From Candidatus Pacebacteria bacterium CG_4_9_14_0_2_um_filter_40_15 (GTDB lineage Bacteria; Patescibacteriota; Microgenomatia; UBA1400; PJMF01), in the NCBI GenBank assembly GCA_002788675.1, contig PFRS01000005.1:263767-314634 (forward strand): a stretch of DNA of 50,868 bases. Reading direction: 5' to 3'. The notes under the pieces are model-generated. The model was given only the letters and a program-made list of their open reading frames with translations. It was not told where the DNA came from and ran no database searches. The position numbers and the translations under genes are program-made. Of this stretch, positions 20,030-31,000 are shown piece after piece (within the stretch, counting starts at the first letter, position 1; every line of letters begins with the position of its first letter).

Positions 20030-20782
20030 CTACTTGGCAAGAGAGCTTAGGCCCCATGCCCTAATAAATAATAGCGATAATTCATCAATTTTTCCAGTAA
20101 TCATGGCAAGACCAGCTATGATAATGATAATTGCAGAAATTTGAGTTACTTTTTTTGTCCAACTTGGATGCAATGAAACAGTTTTCATAATTTGGTCAAA
20201 ACCAATCGCTGTGAACAAAAAAGGAACACCAAGACCTAATCCATAAGCTATGAGCATAACTATACCCTTCATTGCGTTTGCCTGACTAGCTGACCAATAC
20301 AAAATAACAGCGAGCACTGGCCCGATACAAGGAGTCCAGGCAAATCCAAAGGCTACGCCGGTGAACACTGCGTGCAGATTTGTATTTCCAACAAAAAACT
20401 TCTGAATATCAAACCTGACTTCTCCATTTACCAATCGTATTTTTTTGAAAGCTCCAATTAGAAGCATGCCCATAAACACAAACAATAATCCAGCGAGCCG
20501 GCTCATCACATCCTTATATTCGGCAAAAAACACTGCAAATCTTTGCAGTGTTACCCCCATAATTACAAATGTTGTTACAAACCCTGTGACAAATAACAAG
20601 GCTGCTTTAAAAACCAACCAGCGATGATTATCTTTATCCATAGTTGAAAGTGAAACTCCTGAGATATAAGCCAGATATGTTGGCACTAATGGCAACAAGC
20701 AGGATGCAAAAAAAGTTATAAAACCAGCCACAAATGCTACTAAGATTGTTATATTAGAGCCATCGAATGACAAACCAAACAT
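20030..20782 (-). CDS. ccdA: Cytochrome c biogenesis protein CcdA (thiol-disulfide transmembrane carrier)
   Basis: 250 aa; AGFITFFASCLLPLVPTYLAYISGVS, GFAWTPCIGPVLAVIL paired Cys-Pro motifs of CcdA/DsbD. Confidence 0.92.
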   Translation of the reverse strand: MFGLSFDGSNITILVAFVAGFITFFASCLLPLVPTYLAYISGVSLSTMDKDNHRWLVFKAALLFVTGFVTTFVIMGVTLQRFAVFFAEYKDVMSRLAGLLFVFMGMLLIGAFKKIRLVNGEVRFDIQKFFVGNTNLHAVFTGVAFGFAWTPCIGPVLAVILYWSASQANAMKGIVMLIAYGLGLGVPFLFTAIGFDQIMKTVSLHPSWTKKVTQISAIIIIIAGLAMITGKIDELSLLFIRAWGLSSLAK

Positions 20783-20868
20783 TTTGTTACTTTCTTCCTT
20801 GTTACGTTACTACTCAAAAAAACAGATCACTAATTAATAGCATACTTCTAGTGGTAAAATAAGAGCTA

Positions 20869-21621
20869 ATGACTACACTAAAGCGAATACTTTCACCCTA
20901 CGAAGAAACACATCTGGCCCGATTTGGCAAAAAAAATGCAGATGCTCAAAGCACATCAGCCCCTGTTGAGTACATTACTGGTAAGGCGGAATTCTACAAT
21001 CATGTTTTTTCTGTCTCACCAGACGTATTAATTCCAAGAATTGAAACAGAAGAACTTGTTGACCTTGTCCTAGCCTTTTGTAGAAATCGTTTTACTAATC
21101 ATGCCAAAATAATCACCATTGCAGATGTCGGAACAGGGTCTGGTGCCATTGCAATTTCACTAGTTGCAGCTCTCAGAGCTGAAAATATTCCGTGCGTGGT
21201 TCATGCAACAGAAATTTCAGAAGCTGCGTGCATAATTGCACAGCAAAATGCTCAAGAAATTTTAGGTGTTCATTCGGAACTTACTATTACACCTCAATCA
21301 CTACTTGATGGAGTTTCAACTCCATTTGATTGCATTGTAGCTAATTTACCCTACATCCCTTCTGAAAGAATTGCATTTCTCGACCCATCGGTAAAAGATC
21401 ATGAGCCAAAAATCGCACTGGATGGTGGCCCCGAAGGTTTAACATTAGTAACTTCACTCCTGGAACAAGCTTCTCCACTTCTCAAATCTAATGGTTGTAT
21501 TTTCCTCGAAGTCGATCATACACATACCCAAAGCACGTGGGATATCTTTTCTGACTGGGACACAAAGGTGCTTGCTGACTCTTTTAATCGGTCCCGGTTT
21601 GTACAGCTGTCAAAAAAATAA
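20869..21621 (+). CDS. prmC: Peptide chain release factor N5-glutamine methyltransferase
   Basis: 250 aa; PVEYITGKAEFYNHVFSVSPDVLIPRIETEELV, IADVGTGSGAIAISL, VANLPYIPSE. Confidence 0.93.
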   Translation: MTTLKRILSPYEETHLARFGKKNADAQSTSAPVEYITGKAEFYNHVFSVSPDVLIPRIETEELVDLVLAFCRNRFTNHAKIITIADVGTGSGAIAISLVAALRAENIPCVVHATEISEAACIIAQQNAQEILGVHSELTITPQSLLDGVSTPFDCIVANLPYIPSERIAFLDPSVKDHEPKIALDGGPEGLTLVTSLLEQASPLLKSNGCIFLEVDHTHTQSTWDIFSDWDTKVLADSFNRSRFVQLSKK

Positions 21622-21667
21622 TGGGACTACAAACCAATCTTGAACGCTTCTGTGCTACTATAAAAAA

Positions 21668-22609
21668 ATGAATGAAGTCACCATGCAATCACCACAACAA
21701 ACTCCGACAACTGTTTTTTCAGGATTTCTTGGATCAGGAAAAACAACTATTATTTCAAATCTGATAGAGACACTTCAAAAAAACAATATTACTGTTGCCT
21801 ACATAAAAAATGAAATTGGCGACACAGATATTGATGCTCAACTCCTCAAAGGAAAAAATATTGAAACGAAAGAACTGCTCAACGGCTGCATCTGTTGCAC
21901 ATTAGTGGGTCCATTTGAGTCGGCAGTCACTGAGTTGATCGACAGGTACCACCCAAACAAGATTATTATCGAAGCTTCCGGAGCAGCAGATCCTTCAGCC
22001 ATTGCCCTCATGATTGGGACCCATCCAAGACTCTATCGTGACGGAATTATCTCAGTCATAGATGTTGAAAATTTTGAAGGATACAAAGATCTCAGCACCA
22101 CAGCTCAGAGACAAACCCAATTTACAGATCTGATCATTTTTAATAAAGTTGAGATGGTTTCACTTGAACAAAAAAAAGCTGTTGTTGGCTACGTTCGTGA
22201 ACTCAACACTCACTCTCCCATTGTTGAGGCACCTGAAGGAAAAGTAAATCCCGATCTTATTTTTGGCATTGATCCTGCTCATTTAGATGCTTCTATTGCT
22301 GGCTCAACTGGCCATGATCTCAAAAACCATATTCATGATGATCATTTTTCTGCATTCACCATAAAAAATACTCAAAAATATTCTGAAGCTGCACTCCAAG
22401 CAATTCTAGAATCACTACCAAAGAGTCTTTTTAGAACCAAAGGTGTATTTCAAAATGAATCAGATAATTGGGTCAGTTTCAATGGAGTTGGTAAAAAAAT
22501 TACCTTTATGCTAGTCGACAATCAAACACAATTTACCGAAAATATTTTTGTTTTTATTGGCCTACACGCAGATGACTTTAAAGCAGAAACAGAAGCAAAA
22601 CTATTATAA
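21668..22609 (+). CDS. CobW/G3E-family GTP-binding metallochaperone-like protein
   Basis: 313 aa; Walker A FSGFLGSGKTTIISNLI, GCICCTL (CxCC metal-binding motif), EASGAADPSAI, IIFNKVEMV. Confidence 0.93.
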   Translation: MNEVTMQSPQQTPTTVFSGFLGSGKTTIISNLIETLQKNNITVAYIKNEIGDTDIDAQLLKGKNIETKELLNGCICCTLVGPFESAVTELIDRYHPNKIIIEASGAADPSAIALMIGTHPRLYRDGIISVIDVENFEGYKDLSTTAQRQTQFTDLIIFNKVEMVSLEQKKAVVGYVRELNTHSPIVEAPEGKVNPDLIFGIDPAHLDASIAGSTGHDLKNHIHDDHFSAFTIKNTQKYSEAALQAILESLPKSLFRTKGVFQNESDNWVSFNGVGKKITFMLVDNQTQFTENIFVFIGLHADDFKAETEAKLL

Positions 22610-23563
22610 AGTTGACGGCTTTGTACGGCTTGATCTTTCGATGAATATTACTAAAGCAAGTGCGACAATAAAGAGTCCGGCTGCAACTATAAAGTTAGTA
22701 TCAAAAGCAGCAGGCATAACATTCTTTTGTACAACAGGCACAAGTTCTCCGTGACTATCAATCATGCTAGAGAGTGTCTCTTTCCAAGGCCAAATTTTTC
22801 TAAGTGAACCAACCATAAATCCAGTTAATACTGAAATTATGAAGTTTTCATGGTGCTCGAACATCCAAGAGAGTAATCTTGAAAACAAAGCTAAACCAAT
22901 TACAGCTCCGATCATAAAGATTCCGAGCGTAATAACATCTTTATTATGCACTGCGGTAAGTATCTGCTCATATTTACCAAGTATTATCAATAAAAAAGAG
23001 CCAGATACACCAGGGAGAATCATTGCACAAATTGCAACAGCACCACTCACCAAGAAAGCTAGTGGCGTTGCAGCTGTTTCGGTAGGCACTGCACCAACAA
23101 TCACAAATGCAGCTGCTGCTGCTAACAAGGCTGCTCCAACTTCCTTAACTGACCATCTTGAAACTCGTTTACTTACGAGTACTATTGACGCAACAACCAA
23201 ACCAAAGAAAAATGACCACAAAAAAACTGGATACGTGGCAAGTAAGTACGTGATTACTGAAGAAAGCATTATTACAGCTAAACCTAAACCAGAAACTAAA
23301 GGAATAAGAAAACTAAACGGAATAACCTGAAAAGCGTCTTTAATCTTGCCTTGCAATACGAGTTTTAAAGCTTTACCACTCACTACCTTAATGCTATCGA
23401 TGAGTTTTTCATATATACCAAAAATAAATGCCATTGTTCCACCAGAAACTCCCGGAACAACATCTGAGGCACCCATAATGAACCCAATACCAAAGTACTG
23501 AACAATTGCTTGTAATGCTTTTGATCGTTTTTTCTCTTTAATTTTTTGTAAAATGTGTATCAT
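22604..23563 (-). CDS. DUF368 polytopic membrane protein (polyprenyl-phosphate transporter family)
   Basis: 319 aa; GFIMGASDVVPGVSGGTMAFIFGIYEKLI, ICAMILPGVSGSFLLIILGKYEQI paired signature of DUF368. Confidence 0.92.
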   Translation of the reverse strand: MIHILQKIKEKKRSKALQAIVQYFGIGFIMGASDVVPGVSGGTMAFIFGIYEKLIDSIKVVSGKALKLVLQGKIKDAFQVIPFSFLIPLVSGLGLAVIMLSSVITYLLATYPVFLWSFFFGLVVASIVLVSKRVSRWSVKEVGAALLAAAAAFVIVGAVPTETAATPLAFLVSGAVAICAMILPGVSGSFLLIILGKYEQILTAVHNKDVITLGIFMIGAVIGLALFSRLLSWMFEHHENFIISVLTGFMVGSLRKIWPWKETLSSMIDSHGELVPVVQKNVMPAAFDTNFIVAAGLFIVALALVIFIERSSRTKPSTL

Positions 23564-23652
23564 ATTTTCTTACTATACTCTACTAAAGCAGCACGCTGCA
23601 ATATTACTTATTACTAAGCTACTCGACACATGAGAACTATAAGCTAAGAGCT

Positions 23653-24414
23653 TTATTTATTCTTTGACTCCATGAGTGAACCAAAACCATCAATAGCTCT
23701 AAGTATTTCCATAGGCAGCGCAAATATTACCGTGTTCGATTGATCAGACGAAATATCATTTATAGAGTTAAGTGTTCTCAAATGTAATGCGCCAGGAGTT
23801 TTAGCCATCATGGTAGCCGCTTGTGAGAGATTCTGCGCAGCAAGCACTTCACCTTCACTATTAATAATAGTTGCCCGTTTCTCGCGCTCTGCTTCAGCTT
23901 GCTTAGCCATTGTACGTACCATGCTTTCAGGTAGTTCAATGTCTTTAAGCTCAACAGCTTCAACATCTATACCCCATTGGTCAGTTGTAGCATCAACACT
24001 AGCAAGTATCTCGCTTGCGATTTTATCTCGACGAGAAAGTAACTCATCTAAAGTAGCTTCACCGGCAACACGACGCATCGTTGTTTGAGCAAGTTGTGAA
24101 ACAGCCCAAAAAACATTTTCAACTTCATTAATAGCTTTATTTGCGTCGGTAACTTTGTAGTAAATAACGGCATTCATTTTGCAGGTAACGTTATCGCGGG
24201 TAATAGTTTCTTGCTTTGGAACATCTACTGCTTTAGTGCGAATATCAATCTTTACAAATGATTGAAAAATCGGCAAAACTATGCGCCAACCTGGCTGAAC
24301 CACTCCAGAAAATCTACCCATGGTGTAAATCACACCTCGTTCATATTGATTAATCTGTTTGAGTGAAATCAGTATAAGAATTATAAGTACGGGTAAGAAT
24401 CCAATGAGTTCCAT
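23653..24414 (-). CDS. SPFH/Band 7 slipin family protein
   Basis: 253 aa; INQYERGVIYTMGRFSGVVQPGWRIVLPIFQSFVKIDIRTKAVDVPKQETITRDNVTCKMNAVIYYKVTD stomatin/slipin signature. Confidence 0.94.
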   Translation of the reverse strand: MELIGFLPVLIILILISLKQINQYERGVIYTMGRFSGVVQPGWRIVLPIFQSFVKIDIRTKAVDVPKQETITRDNVTCKMNAVIYYKVTDANKAINEVENVFWAVSQLAQTTMRRVAGEATLDELLSRRDKIASEILASVDATTDQWGIDVEAVELKDIELPESMVRTMAKQAEAEREKRATIINSEGEVLAAQNLSQAATMMAKTPGALHLRTLNSINDISSDQSNTVIFALPMEILRAIDGFGSLMESKNK

Positions 24415-24477
24415 GTGCGCTTTCTCTAACTACTAAGTTGTAGTCATTGTACCATATTTAGTCGAGAAATAACGGAA

Positions 24478-25242
24478 TTAATCAAATGATTCAGGTGTGT
24501 ACGTCACGTCACCGGGGCTCAGACGTCGCACCCAATCCCCCGAATTTTGTTCTTCAATTATATGCGCAATACTACCTGCAGCTCGAGCGACTCCAAAAAG
24601 TGCATTCCCAGATAAAACATCAAAACCCATGGTCAGCAGCAAAGCTGCCATTGCGCCATCTATATTAATCACAAGTTTTTTGAGTGTTTCCTCTTCCAGA
24701 GTGTGTTCTATTTGCAGTGCTAAATTCATATAGTCCAGTGACATTCCGGCTTCTCTTGCAAGCGAAAATAATTGTTGAGTTCTGGGATCTTTTTTCTTGT
24801 ATATTGGATGTCCAAACCCAGGTATTCTTCTATGTTCTGCTCTATATTTTTTAACTATCCAAGTGGCTGCAACTTCTTTATCTTCCGAATAGTCATCAAC
24901 AGTTTTAAGTACTTCCATAGCTCCAGTAATTGCCCCACCATGATAGGGACCAAGGGCTAGAAGTGAAGTTGCCATACAGGTTAAGACACTATTTCCAGAA
25001 GATGCCACAACTCTTGGCACAAACCCACTAGCTGGTTCAATCCCGTGATCGATTGCAGCAACAAGAAGTGCGTTAAGCACTTTTTCTTCTGCCTCATTAG
25101 GCTTTCGACCCGTGAGTGACAAAAATAAAGTGGACACAAAATTAGCCTCAGCAATAAGCTCTGTTAGAGGAATGCCCCGCAACTCTATATCGTTACTGGT
25201 GTGACCGCTAATTGCTGTAGAGAAAGTGAGATTTTGTGACAT
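24478..25242 (-). CDS. Citryl-CoA lyase / citrate-synthase-fold protein
   Basis: 254 aa; citrate synthase superfamily motifs LLALGPYHGGAITGAMEVL and GFGHPIYKKKDPRTQQLFSLA; short (lyase-like) length; operonic with SucD/SucC-like genes. Confidence 0.85.
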   Translation of the reverse strand: MSQNLTFSTAISGHTSNDIELRGIPLTELIAEANFVSTLFLSLTGRKPNEAEEKVLNALLVAAIDHGIEPASGFVPRVVASSGNSVLTCMATSLLALGPYHGGAITGAMEVLKTVDDYSEDKEVAATWIVKKYRAEHRRIPGFGHPIYKKKDPRTQQLFSLAREAGMSLDYMNLALQIEHTLEEETLKKLVINIDGAMAALLLTMGFDVLSGNALFGVARAAGSIAHIIEEQNSGDWVRRLSPGDVTYTPESFD

Positions 25243-25248
25243 TGCTAC

Positions 25249-26160
25249 CTATAGTTGTACTACGCTTTGCACCTTCTTGACAATATCCTGAGGGTCATCT
25301 GCGATAATAACTCCAGCTTCACGCAAACGCGCAATCTTAGTTTCACGAGTTCCAACAAGTGCGTTCACGATTGCACCTGCATGACCAAAGGCAACACCCG
25401 TGGGCAAAGTTTCTGCAAAAATACCCGAGATGTATGCAATCACAGGCTTCTTGAATTTTTGGTCTACAATGGCTTGGGCAAAATCTTCTTCATACGAACC
25501 GCCAATCTCACCAATAATGACTACAGCAGCAGTAGCACTATCCTCAGATAAATCAGGCAGTAAATCTGCAAATGTTGTTCCAATTATTCGGTCTCCTCCA
25601 ACTCCCGTCACAAAAGACTGTGGGATTCCTGCCTGCGTACAGACATCAGCCATCGTGTTTGCCATACCACCACTTTTTGAAATAATAGCAATGCCTTGAG
25701 CGTCTTTGTTTTCCGGAAATAAAAATGTGTCCAGCGACCCACCACCCAGTGACCCAACAACCGACTGAGGCGTCAAAATACCAACTGAACTCGGCCCAAC
25801 AACTCTCACATCTTGTGCGGATGCTTTCTCAAGTATCTCTACTGTATCAAGCGTAGGAACATTTTCTGCAATAATGTGCACTAACGAAATCTTCGCACTA
25901 ATTGCTTCAAGTGCTGCACTTTTTACAAATGCAGGCGGTACATACACTGAGGTAGCTGAAATTTCGGGATGCTGTACTAGTGCCTCTATCACAGTTTCAT
26001 ACACAGGAATACCTAAGACCTCTTGTCCGCCTTTTCCGGGTGTAACTCCTGCAGCAATCACTGCTCCAGCCTTGATCATCCACTCGGCAGCACGCAGCCC
26101 CTCCTTGCCTGTGAGGCCTTGAATCATGTACACAGTCTTATTTGAAATAATTACAGACAT
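25249..26160 (-). CDS. SucD-like subunit of citryl-CoA synthetase / ATP-citrate lyase type
   Basis: 303 aa; IQGLTGKEGLRAAEWMIKAGAVIAAGVTPGKGGQEVLGIPVYETV, ISKSGGMANTMADV, GVGGDRIIGTTFADLL, phosphohistidine loop VAFGHAGAIV; GGDR and FGHAGA are ACL-like. Confidence 0.85.
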   Translation of the reverse strand: MSVIISNKTVYMIQGLTGKEGLRAAEWMIKAGAVIAAGVTPGKGGQEVLGIPVYETVIEALVQHPEISATSVYVPPAFVKSAALEAISAKISLVHIIAENVPTLDTVEILEKASAQDVRVVGPSSVGILTPQSVVGSLGGGSLDTFLFPENKDAQGIAIISKSGGMANTMADVCTQAGIPQSFVTGVGGDRIIGTTFADLLPDLSEDSATAAVVIIGEIGGSYEEDFAQAIVDQKFKKPVIAYISGIFAETLPTGVAFGHAGAIVNALVGTRETKIARLREAGVIIADDPQDIVKKVQSVVQL

Positions 26161-27339
26161 CTAGTGTGACTCCTTACCTGTACGTTTTGCACGTTTTGCT
26201 AGTGCCACCTTTAAGACTGAAAGTGAATCGAGAATAGGAACATCTGGACCCAGTAAAGAGACCATAAATCTGTCCTGTGGTAAAGTTTCTCTCACAAATG
26301 AAAAGGCTTCTTCCCATCGTGGCCCACCTCGTCGAATAACAATTGGAAATTGATCTGAAAGCTTTGAACTCAATAATCCAGCAACTACACCCGAAAGTGT
26401 TTCATAAATATCTGTAAAATTGGCCGTACTTCCAACAACCAAGATTGCTTCCAAGCCTTCAATGCCCGCCACTAGTTCAGTCAGTTTTTGCACTTTTGGG
26501 GCAGTAGGATTTCCAGAATATTCAGTGTAGTTAGCTGGGTTTAGCCCAGATTGAATAAGTCCATCCATTACTAATGCCGATGCCCCACCGCCAGAAGCTA
26601 AAATTCCAATGGTACCGCCTGGAAACTCAAAGAAACTTTCGCCCGCAACACCTCTATGATCTGATCTACTAATACTCAGTGCTGCTTGTTCCAGCTTGGT
26701 TCTTTTTTTCTCACCTGCTGCTCGTTGCACCTGTTTCCAATCGACATGTCTAAATCTTGCAGCATCCTCAAGTTCAATTTTGGCATCCAAACATACAAAA
26801 CCACTTCTGGTTTGCACCAGTGGGTTTATTTCTACTAACACCGCATCATTTTGAGTAAAAACACGCCAAAGTTTCTGTACAATTTCTAAAAGTTCTGGAG
26901 CAGGAGAAAAATGAGTAGGTTCAGAAAGTACTGAAAGTTCAACCATTTCGAGTGAGTCTCCACGATTATCCATGCCAACGCCACCTTCAGAGGAGTAACT
27001 ACAAACCAAGCGACGTACGTGAGTATCATAGCTGAGAGAAAGATAGACTTCTTCAGAGAAAGTAATTTTTTCTTCAATAAGTACTTGTTCAATAGGATCA
27101 CCATAGTAATCTGTTGCATTAAACATTTTTGTACACTCACTGAGCGTTTCTTCAGCCGTTGTAGTTACTTGTACCAAATGCAAGAGAGCTCTATTCCCAT
27201 GGAGCACCTGTGCTTTTACTACACTCCCCATTTTTTGAAAGTCGGGTAACCGACCCACATTTTCGAGCAGAGTACTAGCTGGCACAGATATATTTTGGGT
27301 AATGAGTAAAGCTTTTGCCTCGTGTTCAGTAAGTAACAT
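26161..27339 (-). CDS. SucC-like (ATP-grasp) subunit of citryl-CoA synthetase / ATP-citrate lyase type
   Basis: 392 aa; LLTEHEAKALL N-terminus, VEINPLVQT, GGGASALVMDGLIQSGLNPANYTEYSGNPT, STANFTDIYETLSGV, IVIRRGGPRWEEAF (ACL-type citrate-binding region). Confidence 0.85.
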   Translation of the reverse strand: MLLTEHEAKALLITQNISVPASTLLENVGRLPDFQKMGSVVKAQVLHGNRALLHLVQVTTTAEETLSECTKMFNATDYYGDPIEQVLIEEKITFSEEVYLSLSYDTHVRRLVCSYSSEGGVGMDNRGDSLEMVELSVLSEPTHFSPAPELLEIVQKLWRVFTQNDAVLVEINPLVQTRSGFVCLDAKIELEDAARFRHVDWKQVQRAAGEKKRTKLEQAALSISRSDHRGVAGESFFEFPGGTIGILASGGGASALVMDGLIQSGLNPANYTEYSGNPTAPKVQKLTELVAGIEGLEAILVVGSTANFTDIYETLSGVVAGLLSSKLSDQFPIVIRRGGPRWEEAFSFVRETLPQDRFMVSLLGPDVPILDSLSVLKVALAKRAKRTGKESH

Positions 27340-27600
27340 ACCTGCGATATGGTAGCATACTCAAATGGTATCGAAAACGTAAAAACCAAGTGGAATAGTA
27401 CTTAAACGCTAAGAAGCAAAATAATAATAACGTTTTCTTGTCTGAAAGTAGGTGCGTTTTTGCACCCTATCTTTAAAATACACAACAGGAAAATGGGAGT
27501 GTGTTTTAATCATGTTCAAAAGAGTGTACAGGAGTGAGTTTATGTCTGCAACGCGTAAGCATTACACACGACATCCTCAAACACACACAGTCTACCTCAT

Positions 27601-27957
27601 TTATTGCAGCTGGGACTGAAGATTGGTTAAGCGATCAATAAAAATTCTAAAATACTCAGAATCAAACAACATATTTATCATTGGAATATAGTTAACTTGT
27701 CGCAGTGCTTCGACCAAAATAGTAATAACAATATACGCAACAATTGTGCCACCCAGAGCCACACCAAACCCTTGCAAAATTGCTACAGAAAAACGATAGC
27801 GAATTGATAAACTCTTTTCAAGTCTACTATTTAATTCTTCGATATTCTGTACTAGAGCATGAAACTCTTTTGCATCAATGTGCACTTTTTCAGTATCTGT
27901 GGATTCAGAACGAGCCTTAGTATCAGATTTCTTTTCAATCATGAAATCAGTATACAC
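27601..27957 (-). CDS. Small membrane protein (DUF5665-like?)
   Basis: 118 aa; acidic N-terminus then hydrophobic GFGVALGGTIVAYIVITILVEALRQVNYIPMI; family name tentative. Confidence 0.55.
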   Translation of the reverse strand: MYTDFMIEKKSDTKARSESTDTEKVHIDAKEFHALVQNIEELNSRLEKSLSIRYRFSVAILQGFGVALGGTIVAYIVITILVEALRQVNYIPMINMLFDSEYFRIFIDRLTNLQSQLQ

Positions 27958-28000
27958 AGATACTCACATCACGTGAAGAATCGCTACAGACTTCTAAAGA

Positions 28001-31000
28001 CTATCTTGGTAACGAAGGATTTCCATATACAACTTCGTGTGCCATATCTAATAATCTCTTCTGCAGAGCACTATGTGGACTGTATGGGCCTCCCATTAAT
28101 CCATGTCGAAGTGGATCAAAATCAGCATCTGTCACCCAACGTGGGTTTTCATCTGCAAGCGCTTGTTCGGAGAATGGACCATCTTTGATTACATGAGTTG
28201 CTAGCATTTTTCTTGAAAGTGAATCAAGACGTACTGGTTGATTATCTCCAACAAAAATGATGTTAGCTCCTGGACTTGAACCGACTCCTAAGCTCATTTC
28301 GTACCCTGTTGGCCCAACCATAGAAGGTGTAATCAACATAAGTTTTCCATTAACAAGAGTGTATTGCTCATGATGCCAATGACCAGTAATTCCAATCTGT
28401 GTTTCAGAAAACATCTGACCAAGACCTTGCATCATGCTTTTTGACTTAAATACTGCTGGACCTGAAGCGCCTTTACCAGCGAGTTGATGACTCAGCCAAA
28501 CTCCGTATCCACCAATGTCTGGCTCAAATCCGGATGGATGGTTTAAATAATCACCATTAGGAGTAAGAATGGATTGAAAATTCCTCACAATCCCCTTTGA
28601 GCCACTTTGTCCTTCTAGAATCCATTTCATTTGTTGTTCAAGTGAATGGGTATAATCATATCCAGTATATTTATGCATACTGTTTAATTCATGATTCCCC
28701 GGAACAATTCCCACACGAAAGATATTTTTTAAGTATTCAGGTAAATCAGTCAATGATTTTCCTTGCGTTAGCGAAAGCCCAAGCAACTTCAAAAAGAATT
28801 CTTCTTGATGTCGCATCTGAATAAGCCCCAATAATGCATGTTCATTTGGCATTCCTGGATAATTTCTACTCTCTATATGATCTCCACCGAATAGAAGTGC
28901 TGTAGGATGATCAGGAATAATCTCTGTTTGGATAATATCAAGTAGGTGAACTAGATAATCTACTCTTGCTGAAATTGAGCCAATATGGGTATCAATTAAT
29001 GGAATAATAGCCACTCTGTCAGGAGAAATTGACGCACGATCCATCAGTTCTGGGGTAAAGAAATAAGTCTTATTTAAGCCCTCAGTGCCAATTGCACTCA
29101 TGATTGCTCCAGTTGTAGGCAACGTATCTCTAGAAAACATTTGCCGTGCACCTCTATCTTTGACTTCCATTGCGGAACTTATCTGATCGAGATTTGGTGT
29201 TGAAAATCCAGGTGTAGAAATCAGTCGTGTCGATGAGCCCATACCAGCTCCAACATCCTGGTGAAAGACTACTAATTCATCTGGAACATCAATATTGGCA
29301 GCCTTCATTTGTCCTAATAATCTTGTAGAATGCGTGAACGGATCAGCATTCAATGAAGTTGGAGTTAATGAGAGATTGTGATGTAGAAGTGTGGTTACTT
29401 CCTTTTCATCATCTAATTCTGTAGTAAGTTTAAGACCATCATAAATACCAAATCCTTCAGGGGCTTTGTCTGGAAGTGGAATATTCTGTACTTCGAGAAT
29501 ATCAAAATAGTGAGCTGGTAACGGCTCGTTCTTTACCAGACGCTGATACGCATCAAAAAGGAGGATATATTCTTCTTGTCGAACAAAAACACCTGGAGTA
29601 TTCTCCAACTCTTCTGGCGATAAATGACGATAACGCTCATCAACTATCTCCATATCTCTGATTTCATCAGCAGACCGTAATCTGCGACCGGACCTAAGAT
29701 TATATGGGTAGGCAACTTTGATCTGAAAGTCTAAATGAGTGTCCCAAGATTCAATTTGTGTGAGTTGGTCCTCTTGCCAATAGGTAACATGTGACTTCTG
29801 AGAGTCTGATACTGGATTTGCCCAGCTTTGCAAACTTTTCATTGCCATAATGGTATAGTTGCGACATTGCTCATAGTCCTCGGAACTCATGATGTATGAC
29901 ACTTCAAGTCCGATTTCTTCTATAGAATCTATAAATAACTTTGCAGCATTAAACTGCTCATTCATACTTCTAACTGCCAGAGCTCTTCGTTGTTCCTTCT
30001 TTCTAAAATTAAACCCTCCAGCAACAAGTCCTGAAATAATAACTTGATGAGGTTTCTCATCTTCTGGAAGATTTGCTAACCAGGTGGTCATTTTTTTCAC
30101 AGTCTCTACATCAAGATCCTTTTGACCAAATAAGATGTCTCCTAAATACAAGAAGCGTCTTTCGTTCCCCTCTATTTTAAGTGTTCGTTCCGGTATTGCT
30201 TTAGCCTCATCTGAAACAGCATACTGCCCCCAAATATCGTCTAAGCTCTCTACACCTGTATGAGATTTTTTTTCAAAGAGAAATCTATTTGCCATGTTTA
30301 CACTGGTGAGTTCACTTGCTCCAAGATTTGGATTCTTTTTACCAGTGCTTGTTAAACGGAACTTTCCTTTGGTATATTTTTTAACAAAACCTGCTTCAAC
30401 AAATACGTCAATCATCCCATCTACAACCTCAGTTGGATATTCAGATAACTGCACAAGCACATTTTCAAACTGTTCAAATAAAACCTCAATAGTAGTAGAC
30501 TCATCTGCTGCTCCATATTTAAGCGCGTGACCTAGAGCATCAAATGATGACAGTGGAATTAAACTGAGTAACTCAGTGGAGGAACTTGGTTTCTCATTTT
30601 CCACTGAATGTAACTTTCCAGAAGTGGTATTTTTTGCGTCGAATTCATGACCAATGGTAAACACTTGATTTTGCCAACTCATATACAATTTTGCAGTACT
30701 TATTGGGTCAAGTTCTGCCATGGCAGCTCTGACTTCTGAAAAAAGCATGGTACATTCCAGTCGTGCTTCTGCTTCAAGCTCTGACCAAATGTACATTATA
30801 AAATCAAGCAATAATTCAGTTGAAGCGTATGTGGGTGCTTTGCAAATTTTTCTGGTTAAAATGCCAAGTGATTTTAAAGTAGTAGCTGAAATTTTGGTTG
30901 GGTTCTTAATAGCAGCGAGGAGCGATCGAGTGGTTTTTTCACCTACATCATAGAGTTCTTGTAATTCTAAAAATTTGGAAACTAAGTACTCGTCTTGAGA

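Noticed and set aside
22764-23330. Plus-strand 188-aa ORF
   Set aside because: Antisense to the DUF368 gene, which has strong family motifs; spurious.
24478-27339. Plain succinyl-CoA synthetase + citrate synthase annotation
   Set aside because: RRGGP, GGDR and FGHAGA motifs fit ATP-citrate lyase/citryl-CoA synthetase better; still needs phylogeny.
27340-27600. Possible small ORF/RNA and GGTGC-GTTTTT-GCACC hairpin between the citrate cassette and the small membrane protein
   Set aside because: Hairpin is short without a clear U-tract and the short ORF (MFKRVYRSEFMSATRK...) runs into the neighbouring gene antisense; insufficient support.
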